Origin: Euclidia mi | Taxonomy: Eukaryota > Arthropoda > Insecta > Lepidoptera > Erebidae | Assembly (NCBI GenBank): GCA_944739405.2 | Contig: OX123191.2 | Coordinates: 5,932,830 to 5,996,829, forward strand | DNA: 64,000 nucleotides | Reading direction: 5' to 3' | Made by a program: the position numbers and the translations under genes | The notes under the pieces: generated by a model | The model's database searches: none | Seen by the model: only the letters and a program-made list of their open reading frames with translations | Told to the model about the DNA's origin: nothing | In this document: positions 30,211-41,492 of the stretch, piece after piece | Numbering within the stretch: position 1 is the stretch's first letter | Layout of the letters: the number at the start of each line of letters is the position of its first letter

Positions 30211-31684
30211 TACCTCTACTATCTCTCATATAATAATCTAATGTCGCACCTACCGTTATATTATCTTTGCACCACCCTTGTTCGACTGATAGAGATTGCC
30301 TAAGGCATTAAGTCCGCCTATGTATCACATGTTTTTAGTGAAATAAGTTAAATAATATAAATATTTTTACTATGGACTTCACTTAATTATGGCAACATTA
30401 TGAAAAACTCTCAGGTCATATGTTGCTACAATTAAATACATGACACTGACTTTATTTCAAAACGGCTATGGCATGCGAGGAGGCAGTCTACGTTCAGACT
30501 GTAGAACAAAATGAACGCTGGGCGCTCACCGACCTATTTGCTAGTTAGTCTTACTATAGTATCGCTGTTTTTATATCGCCGAAATAGAGTATAACGCTTC
30601 TCAATTAACGAAATTCAAATCTTAGTAGTGAAGGACAGCAATGAGAAACTTACAACAGCTCAGTTCAACCAAAGGTATTCCTCTATTGCGACAAATTGCT
30701 TATTCACACTGTTTTCTTTGTACCAGCGAAATTCAGTCTTTTTAACTCAATTATACTGACAAAATAAACAGAAAAACAGTTGCTGGAATTCGATATTTGA
30801 GTTGGCATTTCATCGTGAAAAGGCTCTAGGGATAAAATGTCCCGATACCTTCACACATTACAAGACTATTATACATTTTATTTGCCTTTTAGTTGGTCAT
30901 GCCCTAAGGGCCAACTTTGTCACATATTTTTATAGAACCGGCTTCAAGTGAGCGCGTGTTTACTTTTTTTGTGTGATATATGTCACGTTAGCGACTAACT
31001 TGGAATAAACTATTGCTTTTTGCTCTCATGTGTGAGTTTATAAATGTTCGATGGAATTTTTTACGAAGTTTTTTCACTAAATAGGCAAAGTTGTGACAGG
31101 AGTGGTCATCTGGCCATTGTGACATTTATTCTGGTACGGAAATTTATTCTGTTTTAGGTATGGGTGTTTGTCTGTTATTTCTTGTTCGCAAACTTACTTA
31201 ATGATAAACGAAGTATCTAAATCTGTATAAACACATAGAAGTACCATATAAAATTTCCTAATGTTGGACCCACTGCATTACCCTTAGGCATGATTACAAC
31301 TTTATCTAACAGACGCTGAAAACGCAGAAGAATGGTGTAAAATTTTCTCAAAAATGCTATCTCCGGACGCATCTCCATTCCACCAAACAATTGTGGCTAA
31401 ATTGGCTATCTGAGCAAACATAGTCAGCTTCAATTTAACTCATTGACCTAGTTCAAAATCTGCGTTGAAATCTTGAATTGCAACGATTCGGGCTTAAAAT
31501 CTAAACCGATGCGATTGTAATGCAGACAATTCTACGGGCTTGTAGAGTTATCGTATTGTTACTACGGAACTATTTTGTTTCAGGAAAATTTTGTGTAATG
31601 CAAATAGTGTGATTGTGGAAGTGGTCTTTATAAATGAGTTTACAGCATTTAGGAATGGGTCTCAAGTCAGAAAAGTATATTTGC
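30211..31684. other. Gene-free AT-rich stretch
   Basis: About 1.5 kb with no recognised gene, RNA or repeat. Confidence 0.5.
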
Positions 31685-31949
31685 TAGAATTTTATTTTAT
31701 TTATTTATAGTCTCACGCCTGTATCCCCGAAGGGGTAAGCAGAGGTGTAAATATTACACCCACATTTCGCCATACATTTTTAGGTCCCAAGTAATAGGGG
31801 GCGAGCCTATTGCCGTAACCGGGCACATCACCAGACTCCAGGCTGCTACTGAGTATTCGGAAAACCCAGTAACACTTTTGCCCGACCCGGGACTTCCGAT
31901 CAGCAGTTGCATACGCTATCCACTGGACCACGGAGTAAGTAGAATTTTA
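31685..31949 (-). mobile_element. SINE A (head 1), first of a tandem pair
   Basis: The head at 31936 reads 'ccgtggtccagtggatagcg' on the minus strand and the tail ends 'aggcgtgagactataaat'. About 17 nt around the B box are deleted, which removes the GGTTCGA core. It is flanked by 'tagaatttta' at 31685-31694 and 31940-31949. Confidence 0.85.
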
Positions 31950-32204
31950 TAATTTTTATTTATAGACTCACGCCTGTATTCCCGAAGGGTTATGCAGAGG
32001 TGTATATTAGAGGTGTATATTAGGTCCCAGGTAATAGGGCGAGCCTATTGCCGCTACCGGGCACATCACCAGACTCCGTGCTGCTACTGAGAATTCGAAA
32101 AAACCCAGTAACATTTTTGCCCGACGCGGGAATCGAACCCAGGACCTCCGATCAGTAGTCGCATACGCTATCCACTGGACCACGGAGGCAGTCAGAAGTA
32201 GAAT
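31937..32204 (-). mobile_element. SINE A (head 1), second of a tandem pair
   Basis: The head at 32190 keeps the B box 'gggttcgattcccgc'. The body has a short duplication ('gaggtgtatatta' twice, about 31996-32021). Flanks are 'aagtagaat' at 31937-31945 and 32196-32204. It has the same orientation as its neighbour and shares the central target sequence with it. Confidence 0.85.
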
Positions 32205-32299
32205 AGCTACTATTAACTTCTAACTTTTAAACTAATCTAAAATAGATTTCGATATATTTATGTCGCAATTGCTTACAGATCATTATTCATAGTCATAAT

Positions 32300-32375
32300 A
32301 ATTATCCTAGCGTTTTCCCAGTTCCATTCAAAATTTCGCATTTGAGCTTGGGTTCCACTTTCTGCCCAAATCAAA
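32300..32375 (-). mobile_element. SINE B 3' fragment (degenerate)
   Basis: 'tatcctagcgttttcccagt' and 'gggttccactttct' match the inverted 3' end of SINE B at 7225-7265 and 48570-48610 with differences. The head is missing. Confidence 0.5.
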
Positions 32376-32994
32376 TCTTACAACGTAGCAATGCTGCCAG
32401 TTTTTTTGGGACAACAATATGAAGGAGTCTTATGACGCTTGTTTTCATATTTGTTTTCTTTATTAAAGAAATATATAATCTTAAATTATTATTTTAGGGT
32501 TGCTTACATTTGTTATTATGTTAATTAGATGCATTATGTTACACATCATTTGATATTATTTTAGAAAATGCTAAGTATATGTAGATATATTATATCATAC
32601 TATCTCAAATTATATCATAATTTTTTAAATAATAACTTAAATAAGTTCTAAAATAAAAACAATTAAGCTTATTGTTCGATATTTGTCTGATATGCCACAA
32701 AGAAGTATTATGAATTCCAATTAATTAATATTTCAATAAGTGCAGAATTTATTCGAATGAAAGTATTACTTTGTATGAATGGCTGGCCACCGATCATTTA
32801 CGCGACGACAGTAATAACAACTTATTCAATGGAAAAAACACTTAATTTTATACAAATGATAATATGTTTCCTCGTAAATATTTTAACAATTTTGCTCATG
32901 GCAATTGCCTTTGTATGGCTTTATTATTTTGATATATTTGTATTTATTTTATGTTTGCTTTGTGTATTACACTTTCATAAATAAAGTTATGTAT
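32376..32994. other. AT-rich stretch; one unassigned hydrophobic ORF
   Basis: An ORF at 32757-32984 would encode 75 residues with a long hydrophobic C-half. Such products appear by chance in T-rich DNA, and there is no homology or context to support a gene. Confidence 0.4.
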
Positions 32995-34712
32995 ATCTTC
33001 TGGGACGTTCCCAGATAAATTAAAAGTAACGATGGTAAAACATTTGTACAAAAAGAATGAAAAAGATAAGTTAAACAACTACAGGCCAATAGTACTAATA
33101 CCAGTATTCTCAAAAATATTTGAAAAGGTTATAGCTAAGAGTCTTAATGACTATTCTGAAAACAACAGACTCTTCACAGAAAAGCAAGTTGGTTTTAGAA
33201 AAAATAAGTGCATAAATTAGGCTATATACAATTTTTTGAATACAATAATGAGTGGTTTAAACAAAAAAGAATTGGTTACCGCACTTTACATGGATACACA
33301 CAGCATCCTATTAAATAAATTAGAGGCTTATGGCGTTCGAGGCAATAATTATGCTTAATCTCCTTAAGTCGTATCTTACCGACAGAAAGCAATATACGCA
33401 AATTACACGAATGTATTTAAAAAAACACAGACAGATACCGTCTATACTTCTGCATATCGTACAGTAACACAAGGTGTCCCACAAGGGAGTATTCTCGGAC
33501 CATTGTTATTCATCATTTATGTAAATGATCTTCTAAATGTTGTTCAACATGAAATGGTCTTATTTGCAGACGATAGCACAGTTATGTTCACCAATTCAAG
33601 TAAGCATCAATTAGAATCAGACATCATCCAAACACTTGACACAATAATACAATCGCTATCTTATAATAATTTATTAATTAATTTAAATAAAACTTGTATT
33701 ATGACATTTATGAATAGAAAGAAAAAATAATTTGTTAGACCTTGACATAAATTTCAATAGACATATTTTGTCCATTGAAATTTATGTCAAGGTAGTTAAA
33801 GTTGACAACGCCAATTTTTTTGGTTTAAATCTAGATTCTAAATTAGAATGGAAATCAGAAGTGGAGAATTTCTGCACTAAGCTCAGTAAATTTTCATATG
33901 CACTCTATATGCTCGAAAAACTTGTGAACCAATCTGCAGTCATTTCTGCATATCATGGGTATGTAGAGTCTGTGCTGAGATATGGTGTCATCTTTTTGCT
34001 CGGTAACTCGGTAGACGTAGAAAAAGTATTTAAAGCTCAGAAGAGATGTGTTAGGGTAATTTGTAAATTGAAACCAACAGACACTTGTAAACCGTACTTT
34101 ATTAGCCTAGAATTATTAACCCTTCCAAGCATATACATACAAGAGGAAACCATGTTTGCTCTCCAGAATATTTTATTTTTTACACAATTAAAAAGCAAAA
34201 GACATGATGCAAAAATATGTTTTCCAGCAAACAAAACAGCGCAGTTTAGTAATAGTTTTTTTCTGTATGGCGCTGCGTATATATGTATAATCCTCTTCCT
34301 GTAGATATATTAAAATGCGCTTGTCTAAATATGCTTAAAAAGAAACCGAAACGGTAACTTATTCAAAAGTCATATTATAGCGTAAAGGAGTACCTTGATG
34401 ATAGATTTATTACATAAGTTCTTGACATACCTATACAGAATTAAAGTTGAGATTGAATTGAATTAAATTGAGATTGTATTGTATTAACATTGGTATTTAT
34501 TTGAGATTATTTAAATTTTGAGTTTTTTAATTATTTGTAATGTAATATTATTACTTTTTGTGTGGATTTGTACCATTTTAATTTAATTTGTATCTTTTAT
34601 ATTGCATGCTAACTGGCGGAATATGGCTGTACAATATTATTATGTTATAATGTAAAACATCTCCTAAACCTATAGTCGCAATAAATATATTCTGATTCTG
34701 ACTCTGATTCTG
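32995..34712 (+). mobile_element. CR1/Jockey-like LINE relic ending in 'attctg' repeats
   Basis: Starts inside the RT domain (SGTFPDKLK at 33000) and ends after a 3' UTR with 'aataaatatattctgattct' and further 'gattctg' repeats. RT pieces are identifiable at 33000-33350 and 33470-33730, and the C-terminal domain at 33732-34304. The endonuclease and N-terminal RT are missing, so it is 5'-truncated. Confidence 0.85.
33000..34304 (+). pseudogene. LINE reverse transcriptase, 5'-truncated and frameshifted
   Basis: Reading pieces in order: NNYRPIVLIPVFSKIFEKV, KQVGFRKNKC (then a stop at 33218), a deleted motif A region (only ALYMD is left before HSILLNKLEAYGVRG), GVPQGSILGPLLFIIYVNDL, LFADDSTVM (catalytic DD kept), LINLNKT, and from 33732 another frame with FFGLNLDSKLEWKSEVE and LRYGVIF. 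Several stops and at least three frame changes are present. Motif style (GVPQGSILGP, FADD) fits CR1/Jockey. An 18-bp perfect hairpin interrupts the coding sequence at 33741-33791. Confidence 0.85.
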
Positions 34713-35143
34713 GTTTTGGCAAGGAGAAAGGTAACAACCCTAGAAAAGAGATAAACTGCTTCGACTGTATTTCGACCTTGAAAATATTCAAAAGAATTGA
34801 ACGTACTATTAAAGCAACGACTAGCCGACAGTAGGTACTACATCGGCAAAAATTACAAATCAACTACCGTATCAAAATGTACATTTTATCAACCAATAGT
34901 TTTGCCTGTTGACAATATAACACACTATGATAAAAGTTTGCTTACAATGAGTTCGATAGTTTTGCCACAGAAGTTTATAAGAGGAGTTCTCCAAAAAACT
35001 GTTGCGCGTTCTACACACTAATTGGCTTGCTTTAAGTTCTACAATATGTTGATCTGCATTTGCAAAATATTTTAATAATACAACATATACAATATACTTA
35101 TTAACCTAAAATTATTTCAAATAGTGTGCGATGATATAAAATA
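34713..35143. other. Gene-free AT-rich stretch
   Basis: No recognised gene or repeat. Confidence 0.5.
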
Positions 35144-37345
35144 ACTGCTTTAACACCTAAACGGATTCCGTACGAGAATGTCATAAGCAGCATCGAGGAG
35201 GTTATAACGCGCAACAAGTTACCGTCTAACGATGCGGATACACTTAAGGCCTGTTCAGACCTAAGCGGTATTCGCTACCGTCTGCGGCAGAGAAAACCCA
35301 GTGGGTATGCGGTAATATTACTGTTCAGACCTAAGCAGTATTCGCTATCCTTGTGGGTAGAATAACGCGCGGTAGTCGAGTTTCGCTCAGAGAGGTAAGA
35401 ACTAGCCGCGGTACTTGATACCAAATACCTTAGCGAAACCCGCGCGGTATGTACCTCTACCCACAGCGGCAGCGAATATCGCTCAGGTCGCTCTAGCCGC
35501 GGTACTTGATACTAAATACCTGAGCGAAACCCGCGCGGTATGTACCTCTACCCACAGCGGCAGCGAATATCGCTCAGGTTTGAATAGGCCTTTAGACAGG
35601 ATGTTGCCGTTATTTTACGTAAGTCAAAGCCGCCGAAACCCAATGTCTCCACAGAAGAGCGTCAGGCATTAAGAACGCTACGTGATAACAAGAATATTTT
35701 AGTGCTGAAGGCCGATAACGGGAACCCCACTGTGGTGATGAATTCTTGTGACTATGACAGCAAAATACGGAATTTGTTAAGTGACACATTAATATATAAA
35801 CCTGTGTCTTATAATCCGGCCAGAGTAACGAAACGCATTCGAGCTTTGATAAAGGACCATAGAAACGTGTTCACGGAAGATGACTTTGAACGTCTACACA
35901 AACCTCAAATCGTGCAGCAGCCTAAGATTTACAGTTTGCCTAAAGTCCACAAGAAAAACGTACCATTACGGCCGATAGTGAGTCAAATAAATTCACCGAC
36001 ATATGGTTTGGTGAAACACATCAGCAAGGTACTGCAACCGTTAGTAGATAAGACAGCATCTTTCGTAAAGGACTCTCGCCATTTTATCGACATCATCAAG
36101 AGCGTGACAAAGGAACCAGACGAAGTGATGGTAAGTTTTGACGTGGAGTCACTATTCACCAATGTTCCAGTTCAGGATTGCCTTGAGGTCGTTGAGAGAA
36201 AATTAAGGGATGGCGGTCTGTCTAACGAATACGCAGTTCTATTGAAGAATTGCTTGGAGGGTAACTACTTCATATATCCTGGACAACATTACCTCCAGAT
36301 CGACGGAGTGGCAATGGGTAGCCCAGTAGCACCGGTGATGGCCAATATCTGGATGGAACACTTTGAAGCATCCATAGACATGCAGGCTTCAAGTGTAAAG
36401 CTATGGAAGAGGTATGTCGACAGTGTATTTTGCATCTTGAAGAGCAACAAGCAAGACATAGAACAATTCGCAGACAAATTGAACTCCATACATCCGAACA
36501 TCCGGTTCACATTTGAAATGGAGGTAGACGGATCGTTACCCTTTGGACACACTGTATACAGAAAACCGACACACACTGACAGGTACCTAAACGCATGCTT
36601 GCATCATCACCCGCGACATTTGGAATCCATAGTGACCTCGTTAGTGAACAGAGCGTATGACCTCTGTGACACTGAACACTTAAACAGTGAATTGTCACAT
36701 GTTCATGAGGTACTAAGGCGCAATGGATACAAAAAGAAGATACCCCGTCGGAAGAGGAAGGACCGCAACCCTGAAGTAAGCAGAGTACCGGCTTACATGC
36801 CTTATATCAGGGAAGTGACGGACAAAGTTGGAACAGTGCTACAGAAATACTCCATCAAGACTGTATATAGTCCGCTCTCCAAGGTAGCACACAACCTGTG
36901 TACCCCAAAGGACGTTATTCCTCTACAAACACCAGGCGTCTACAAAGTCGATTGCAGTTGTGGTAGTTCCTGTATCGGACAGACCAAACGAACGATCGCA
37001 GAAAGGGTCAAGGAACATATTGCAGCTGTAAAAAATCGACAAATGAATAAATCTGCCATAGCTGAGCATTTGCTAGAATCTGGACCAAACCACTGGATAG
37101 AATTACATCAACCACAAGTCTTATCCAGCGATCGTCACTATTACTCCAGAATAGTACGTGAAGCGGTTGAAATAAAAAAACATAGAAATTTCAACCGGGA
37201 GGACGGATACAGACTATCGACCACTTGGAACCCAGTCAGTAACAAATGCAAACAATGCCGCAGTAACACAAATCATCAGTGTGTAGACGTCATAAGTGTA
37301 GTTTGTCGAAGTACCGACAGTGCGAATAAAATCAAAAATATATAA
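35144..37345 (+). pseudogene. Penelope-like RT/GIY-YIG protein, split by a MITE
   Basis: The open frame runs LTPKRIPYENV... to 35246, is interrupted by the MITE, and resumes in the same frame from 35595 to TAA 37343, about 620 codons in all. RT motifs: LPKVHKKNVPLRPIVS, MVSFDVESLFTNVP (motif A), MGSPVAPVMANIWME. The catalytic box reads YVDS instead of YVDD (36415-36426). The GIY-YIG endonuclease appears as GVYKVDC...SCIGQTKR, with C replacing the usual Y of YIG. No other stop or frameshift is present. It is probably inactive because of the MITE and the YVDS change. Confidence 0.88.
35244..35594. mobile_element. Harbinger-type MITE (345 bp) with TTA target duplication
   Basis: 35247-35591 begins 'aggcctgttcagacctaagc' and its inverted right end begins 'aggcctattcaaacctgagc'. 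It is flanked by TTA at 35244-35246 and 35592-35594. A 3-bp TWA duplication with G/C-rich inverted ends fits PIF/Harbinger. Internally a 91-bp unit is tandemly duplicated (from 35402 and from 35493). Excision of the element plus one TTA restores the Penelope frame exactly. It has no coding capacity. Confidence 0.85.
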
Positions 37346-37515
37346 CAAGTGAGGGTAGCTGCCAAAACCCGCGCTTCACAAGGACGGCGCTGAGCTGACA
37401 TCAGTCCCTGCGCGACCACAACCGTTGCAAGCCGGTAGAAACGTAGGAGAATAACAGAGATATTTATGCCTTTAAATAAGTAAATTATCGCGACTAAGAC
37501 CCGCTAAATAATATT

Positions 37516-38769
37516 GTATGCGTAGTCGCTGTAGGTACGTGTGCTTGTGTGTGTTAGGCACCTGCAATCGCGATCAGCTGAGCGGCGGCGGCGGTCAATA
37601 TACCTAGTTAATTTTCAAACTGTATGATGACGATTTTTTTTTTAATTTTGATGACTTATTTTTCATGTATTTGTCCTTTTACATGCATTCATGCAGTAAA
37701 AGTCCTTATCTTCACCAGTCTGCAAAAGATTTGAACAACTTCAATAATAAACTGCCAGAATCACTAAACAGGCAGTATAGTTAGATAGAAATTACCATAG
37801 GTAGCGAGTGATTTTGCTTAATTTTATGACCAAACTAGGCAGTAAATTAGATAGCACTGGCATTAGCGCGTTCTAGACTAGCGATATAAAATGAAACGCT
37901 ATATTTTACAAGCGAGTACTCTATTTATCAGAATCAACAACTTTATACTGATTAAGGATTTTAGTTCAGAAAATGTTCTAGTTTTAAAGGAGGCAGTTTT
38001 ACTTTGAAAGCAAATTTGATGTAGCTGTTTTTATGGAGACTGTTTTTAATATCAACAGCTTTATAAAATTCAATAAGTGTAAAAATATTTTTTTATCAGA
38101 AACTATTCTGTAATACAACAAGCTAAAATTTCTCGTAAGCTGGAATTTTAATGCTAATTCAGAGCTAGGTTTCCTAACTCCTAGTTTCTTAATCACAGTT
38201 ATAAAAGGTAATGAAAAAACTGCGGTGCTATCATTGCTTTTGCGGTAGAGAAATTAAATATTTGGATAGAAAAAAATACCAAATATATTGCCGAAATCTA
38301 GTCTGAAATTTCAAACTCACTGGAACATCAATGCCTTTGAGTTGTGATGCTGGTGAAGTCTTTTGAGATTTTAGTTTGTATGTAATTTTTTTAACTATGA
38401 CAAGACAACAAGGGACTTTACAAACACATAACTAACGTTAAATTTATTCATCCATAAGTCTTCCCTATTTCAATTCAATAGGGAAGAGGGTTGGAATGTT
38501 CCTCCAGCTTGGAATTCTGTCATAAGGCTATTGAAAACCAAGGAGGGCAAAGTCACCAGTAGACCTAAGAACACTGTGAGCTCATTCTGCGTAAATAGTA
38601 ACACCAATATAGTTAAATAATGTTCGGGTACTTTAAGATAACCTATAAACACAACATAAAGTCAAATATCACCTCAGCTTGCTGTGACCATGAATCCTGT
38701 AAAGAATTCGAATCGTCAGCTAGTAAGAAAGTAAAAACAAACAAAGTAACAAAAAACAAAATTAATACT
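37516..38769. other. Gene-free AT-rich stretch
   Basis: No gene was recognised. There is a short perfect hairpin at 38460-38486 (10-bp arms, 'cttccctatt' with 'aatagggaag'). An open frame at 38620-38868 runs into an inverted SINE head and is not a credible gene. Confidence 0.45.
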
Positions 38770-38892
38770 AAGACTTTAAACAACCAATCATCACACAGCA
38801 TGTTGCCTAGTGTGAGGATCGAACCCAAATCAATCGCTGCAATGACAAGCGGCGAGGTGGACGCTTAAACTATGCCAACCACGCAGTGCTTT
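38770..38892 (-). mobile_element. SINE family D, head region, inverted
   Basis: Read from 38892 on the minus strand: 'gcgtggttggcatagtttaa' (A-box-like), then 'gggttcgatcctcacact' (B box), matching the SINE head at 4964-5045. The 3' boundary is unclear because the body is diverged. Confidence 0.65.
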
Positions 38893-38958
38893 ATTAGAAA
38901 ACCGATTGCTAGTTTTAAATTGTCTTTCGGGATTTAAACCACTTACCTTTGTTGGGAG

Positions 38959-39156
38959 TGTAGGGGTATAGGAAGATGTGTGAAGAGATAAAATAAATCC
39001 AGAATGCAAAATATATACTTTTACTGGTACCACATTTAAATATAAATAAACTACCTAACTACGACCTAACTGTATGCGTGAAGGGAGACGACTGCCGCGC
39101 CGCGCTAATGCAATATTACGCCTCGCATATAATTTGTAGCGTCAGCAGCCGCTACA
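38959..39156 (-). repeat. 3' LTR (minus-strand element)
   Basis: Begins TGTAG and ends CTACA on both strands' reading (inverted TG...CA edges). It differs from the partner LTR at 40149-40346 at one position (38971 G against 40161 T), 197/198 identity. 'aataaa' words around 38990 could serve as polyadenylation signals only in the opposite orientation. Confidence 0.92.
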
Positions 39157-40148
39157 ATATTCCCCCCTTTATTGAAAAAAAAATCGAAGAACATTATACA
39201 AAAGAAAATTGGTAACAACTACAAGAAACAATAACAAAATAATACCGAGGTTACTATCTAGCTAATCAGACACGCTAGCGCTCGACTCACGTCACATAAA
39301 CATGTATCAAGTTACCGGAGCGCTAGTTCTGAGAATGCCAACTAAACAGAAACACTATAGCGGGTCAATATGTGGGACTCTTTAACATAAATTATGTGAC
39401 TATTTTTAGAACAGTTATAAGTAAACACAAAAACACAATAATAACTCAATTGCCGCCGTTTCTTTCGATCTTCCTTTGCTCTTCGTAAGCCGCTTGTAGA
39501 GAGAGCTGGTCGTACGAAGAAGCAAATACGTTCACCGATTCTGCCAGCGATCTTCACTAAGTTTTCGGGGCCGTTATGAGGGACGACAGGGTGCGCTTTC
39601 CAACACTGAGCGGTATCCATCCTCGCCTCCAAGTGTGATGAGCCGCTTCGACGCGTGCACTGTCCCGTTGAGTGCCACCGCCGGTCCCGTGTCGATCCCG
39701 TCCTCGGAGTATGCTGCGTCTTATCGTCTTGGTGCGGAATTCTGCCTCGCCACCAAGGTCAATACGCCTTACGCCGTATGCCTCGACGTACGCACTGTCC
39801 TGCAAAGTGCCGCCGCCGTCGTATGCCGCTCCGATATACTCCTGCTGCCCATATTGCCATAGTCGCTGTTGTCGGCAGATCGTAGAGTTCCTTGTTTCAA
39901 TTTTGGGTCTCACGTGTCCTGACTCAGATGTTCGCCGCAGTTAGGTCGTAAGCCCTTTTGGTCGTAGGAAAAGGGCGAGTCGTCTCCCATGAGTTCAGGA
40001 TGTCTCCTTGTCCATGCTGCTTGGCTGCACGCTGTTGCCACGTGCACATGCGCTTGTTTGATTCCGCTGACCATGTGCACGTGCGTCGATGCCGCGTTGC
40101 CGCCGAAGCTGTGCCGAAGGTTACGTGTCCGTTGTCAAGGGTCACCAA

Positions 40149-40346
40149 TGTAGGGGTATATGAAGATGTGTGAAGAGATAAAATAAATCCAGAATGCAAA
40201 ATATATACTTTTACTGGTACCACATTTAAATATAAATAAACTACCTAACTACGACCTAACTGTATGCGTGAAGGGAGACGACTGCCGCGCCGCGCTAATG
40301 CAATATTACGCCTCGCATATAATTTGTAGCGTCAGCAGCCGCTACA
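40149..40346 (-). repeat. 5' LTR (minus-strand element)
   Basis: 198-bp partner of 38959-39156, one mismatch. It lies next to the primer-binding site at 40134-40148, so it is the 5' LTR of a minus-strand element. Confidence 0.92.
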
Positions 40347-40879
40347 GGAGTAACCAATATTTCAGCACTGCTGTTATGTGCATGGATGTACTGAGAGTAT
40401 TGTGGGTGGATGAATGTTGTGAGCAGTGTACCCGTTTTCTTACTCAGTTTTTGCGTACAACATCATTACACTGATCACGATGTACTACACTCACTACGTC
40501 AGCTCGCAGTTTGACTTTTTTCGTTTCACAGGTTTTACATATAGATGGATGCCAAATACTCGACAGTTGAAACCCATCCTCTCTATTGAAATTTTTGAAC
40601 TTTTGAATTCAATAGCCTCTTAAGAAACCTTCTTAAGGATATTGGCGACCTTATCTGTCACTCCTTTGACGTACGGTAAGTACGCTGGGTGTAGTTCAAC
40701 CTTGAAGTCCAGATGTTTTTTATTATGTCTGGCTGGTCTAATTCCCCTACTGTACCCATTCTTGTGTAATTAACCGTGCCGAAATATCGGTTAGTCCAAA
40801 CAAAGGAACGTGGTATATATCCCGAAAGACAGTTTAAAATAAGTTGAAATGATCAGGAAAGTTTAAAACCGATTGCTAG

Positions 40880-41492
40880 AACTTCACATGTGCTACATTT
40901 GAGGTTAAGTGAAAAGAACATTAAAAGTACTAGGAGAGTAATAGGTTGCAGTCCAGTAATGCCATATGGCGAACATTACAAAGATTTACGTGGTAACAAA
41001 TTGAAATTTGCGGTGAAAAGTAATATGCTGAATGAACGCATTACGCATTTTTTATTTATCAGGGCCCAGATTTGGAATAATATACTGCGCCAACATATTT
41101 CTTCGACGATTAATTTGACCTTGTTATAATTCAGATTTTAAATAGTATTTTCCAGCTAGTAAAAATATGAATAATTATGCTGTGTACATTATTTTCTGCA
41201 TTGGGGAAATGCAAATCATAGGCTCATCAACCACTTCTTGGGCATGCAAATAATGTGTACGTTTTACAGTCCCTTGCATTCACTCGAGGTTCGCCAATTA
41301 AAACCACCGCGGTGTCGTTGAGGTAACATCCCGTAGCGGTGAATCGAAGTAAGTATCATGAAATAGTAGCAACTTCATATCAGAAGCGGTTACTTATATT
41401 TAATATCACCCAATATTTTTAATCCTTTCACGAAGTAGTGTTTTTATGTAGACTAAAAGGCTATATTTCTCTACCATATGCATAAAAAAAAC
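40880..41492. other. Unassigned stretch between two Penelope elements
   Basis: Contains an open frame at 40890-41129 (79 codons) without recognisable similarity. Before the Penelope insertion it was contiguous with the sequence left of 38912. Confidence 0.4.

Larger units (their letters stand above)
35144..37515 (+). mobile_element. Penelope-like element, family 1, 5'-truncated, with MITE insertion
   Basis: Covers most of the Penelope ORF (35144-37345) plus a 3' terminal segment to about 37513 ('gactaagacccgctaaata'). That terminal segment matches relics at 11599-11660 and 18445-18500. No inverted 5' pLTR and no TSD were found, so the 5' end is probably truncated. A 345-bp MITE sits at 35247-35591. 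Confidence 0.88.
38955..40350 (-). mobile_element. Young non-autonomous LTR retrotransposon
   Basis: Two 198-bp LTRs (38959-39156, 40149-40346) enclose 992 bp and are flanked by GGAG (38955-38958, 40347-40350). On the minus strand a primer-binding site 'ttggtgacccttgac' follows the LTR at 40148, and a polypurine tract 'taaaggggggaatat' precedes the other LTR at 39157, which sets the orientation. TGGTGACCC is complementary to the 3' end of insect tRNA-Trp as I know it, a primer associated with the CsRn1 group of Gypsy elements. No gag or pol motif is visible, so it depends on a helper (TRIM-like). Confidence 0.88.
38898..40879 (-). mobile_element. Penelope-like element, family 2, inverted ends, 15-bp TSD, carrying a nested LTR element
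   Basis: 'aaaaccgattgctag' at 38898-38912 and 40865-40879 delimits the insertion 38913-40864. After subtracting the LTR element and its GGAG duplication, it has inverted pLTR ends ('ttgtctttcggga' left, 'tcccgaaagacagt' right) matching the element at 41505-42822. A 22-nt extension follows the right pLTR (40843-40864), corresponding to the 5' extension of the other copy. The interior 40480-40770 holds minus-strand Penelope C-terminal coding sequence with an internal deletion of about 320 nt. Confidence 0.88.

Noticed and set aside
32757..32984. 75-codon hydrophobic ORF as a small membrane protein
   Set aside because: T-rich DNA easily encodes hydrophobic runs; no homologue or gene context.
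39342..40223. Minus-strand ORFs of 96-118 codons inside the LTR element as gag or pol
   Set aside because: No CCHC, protease or RT motif; the first frame starts within the LTR itself.
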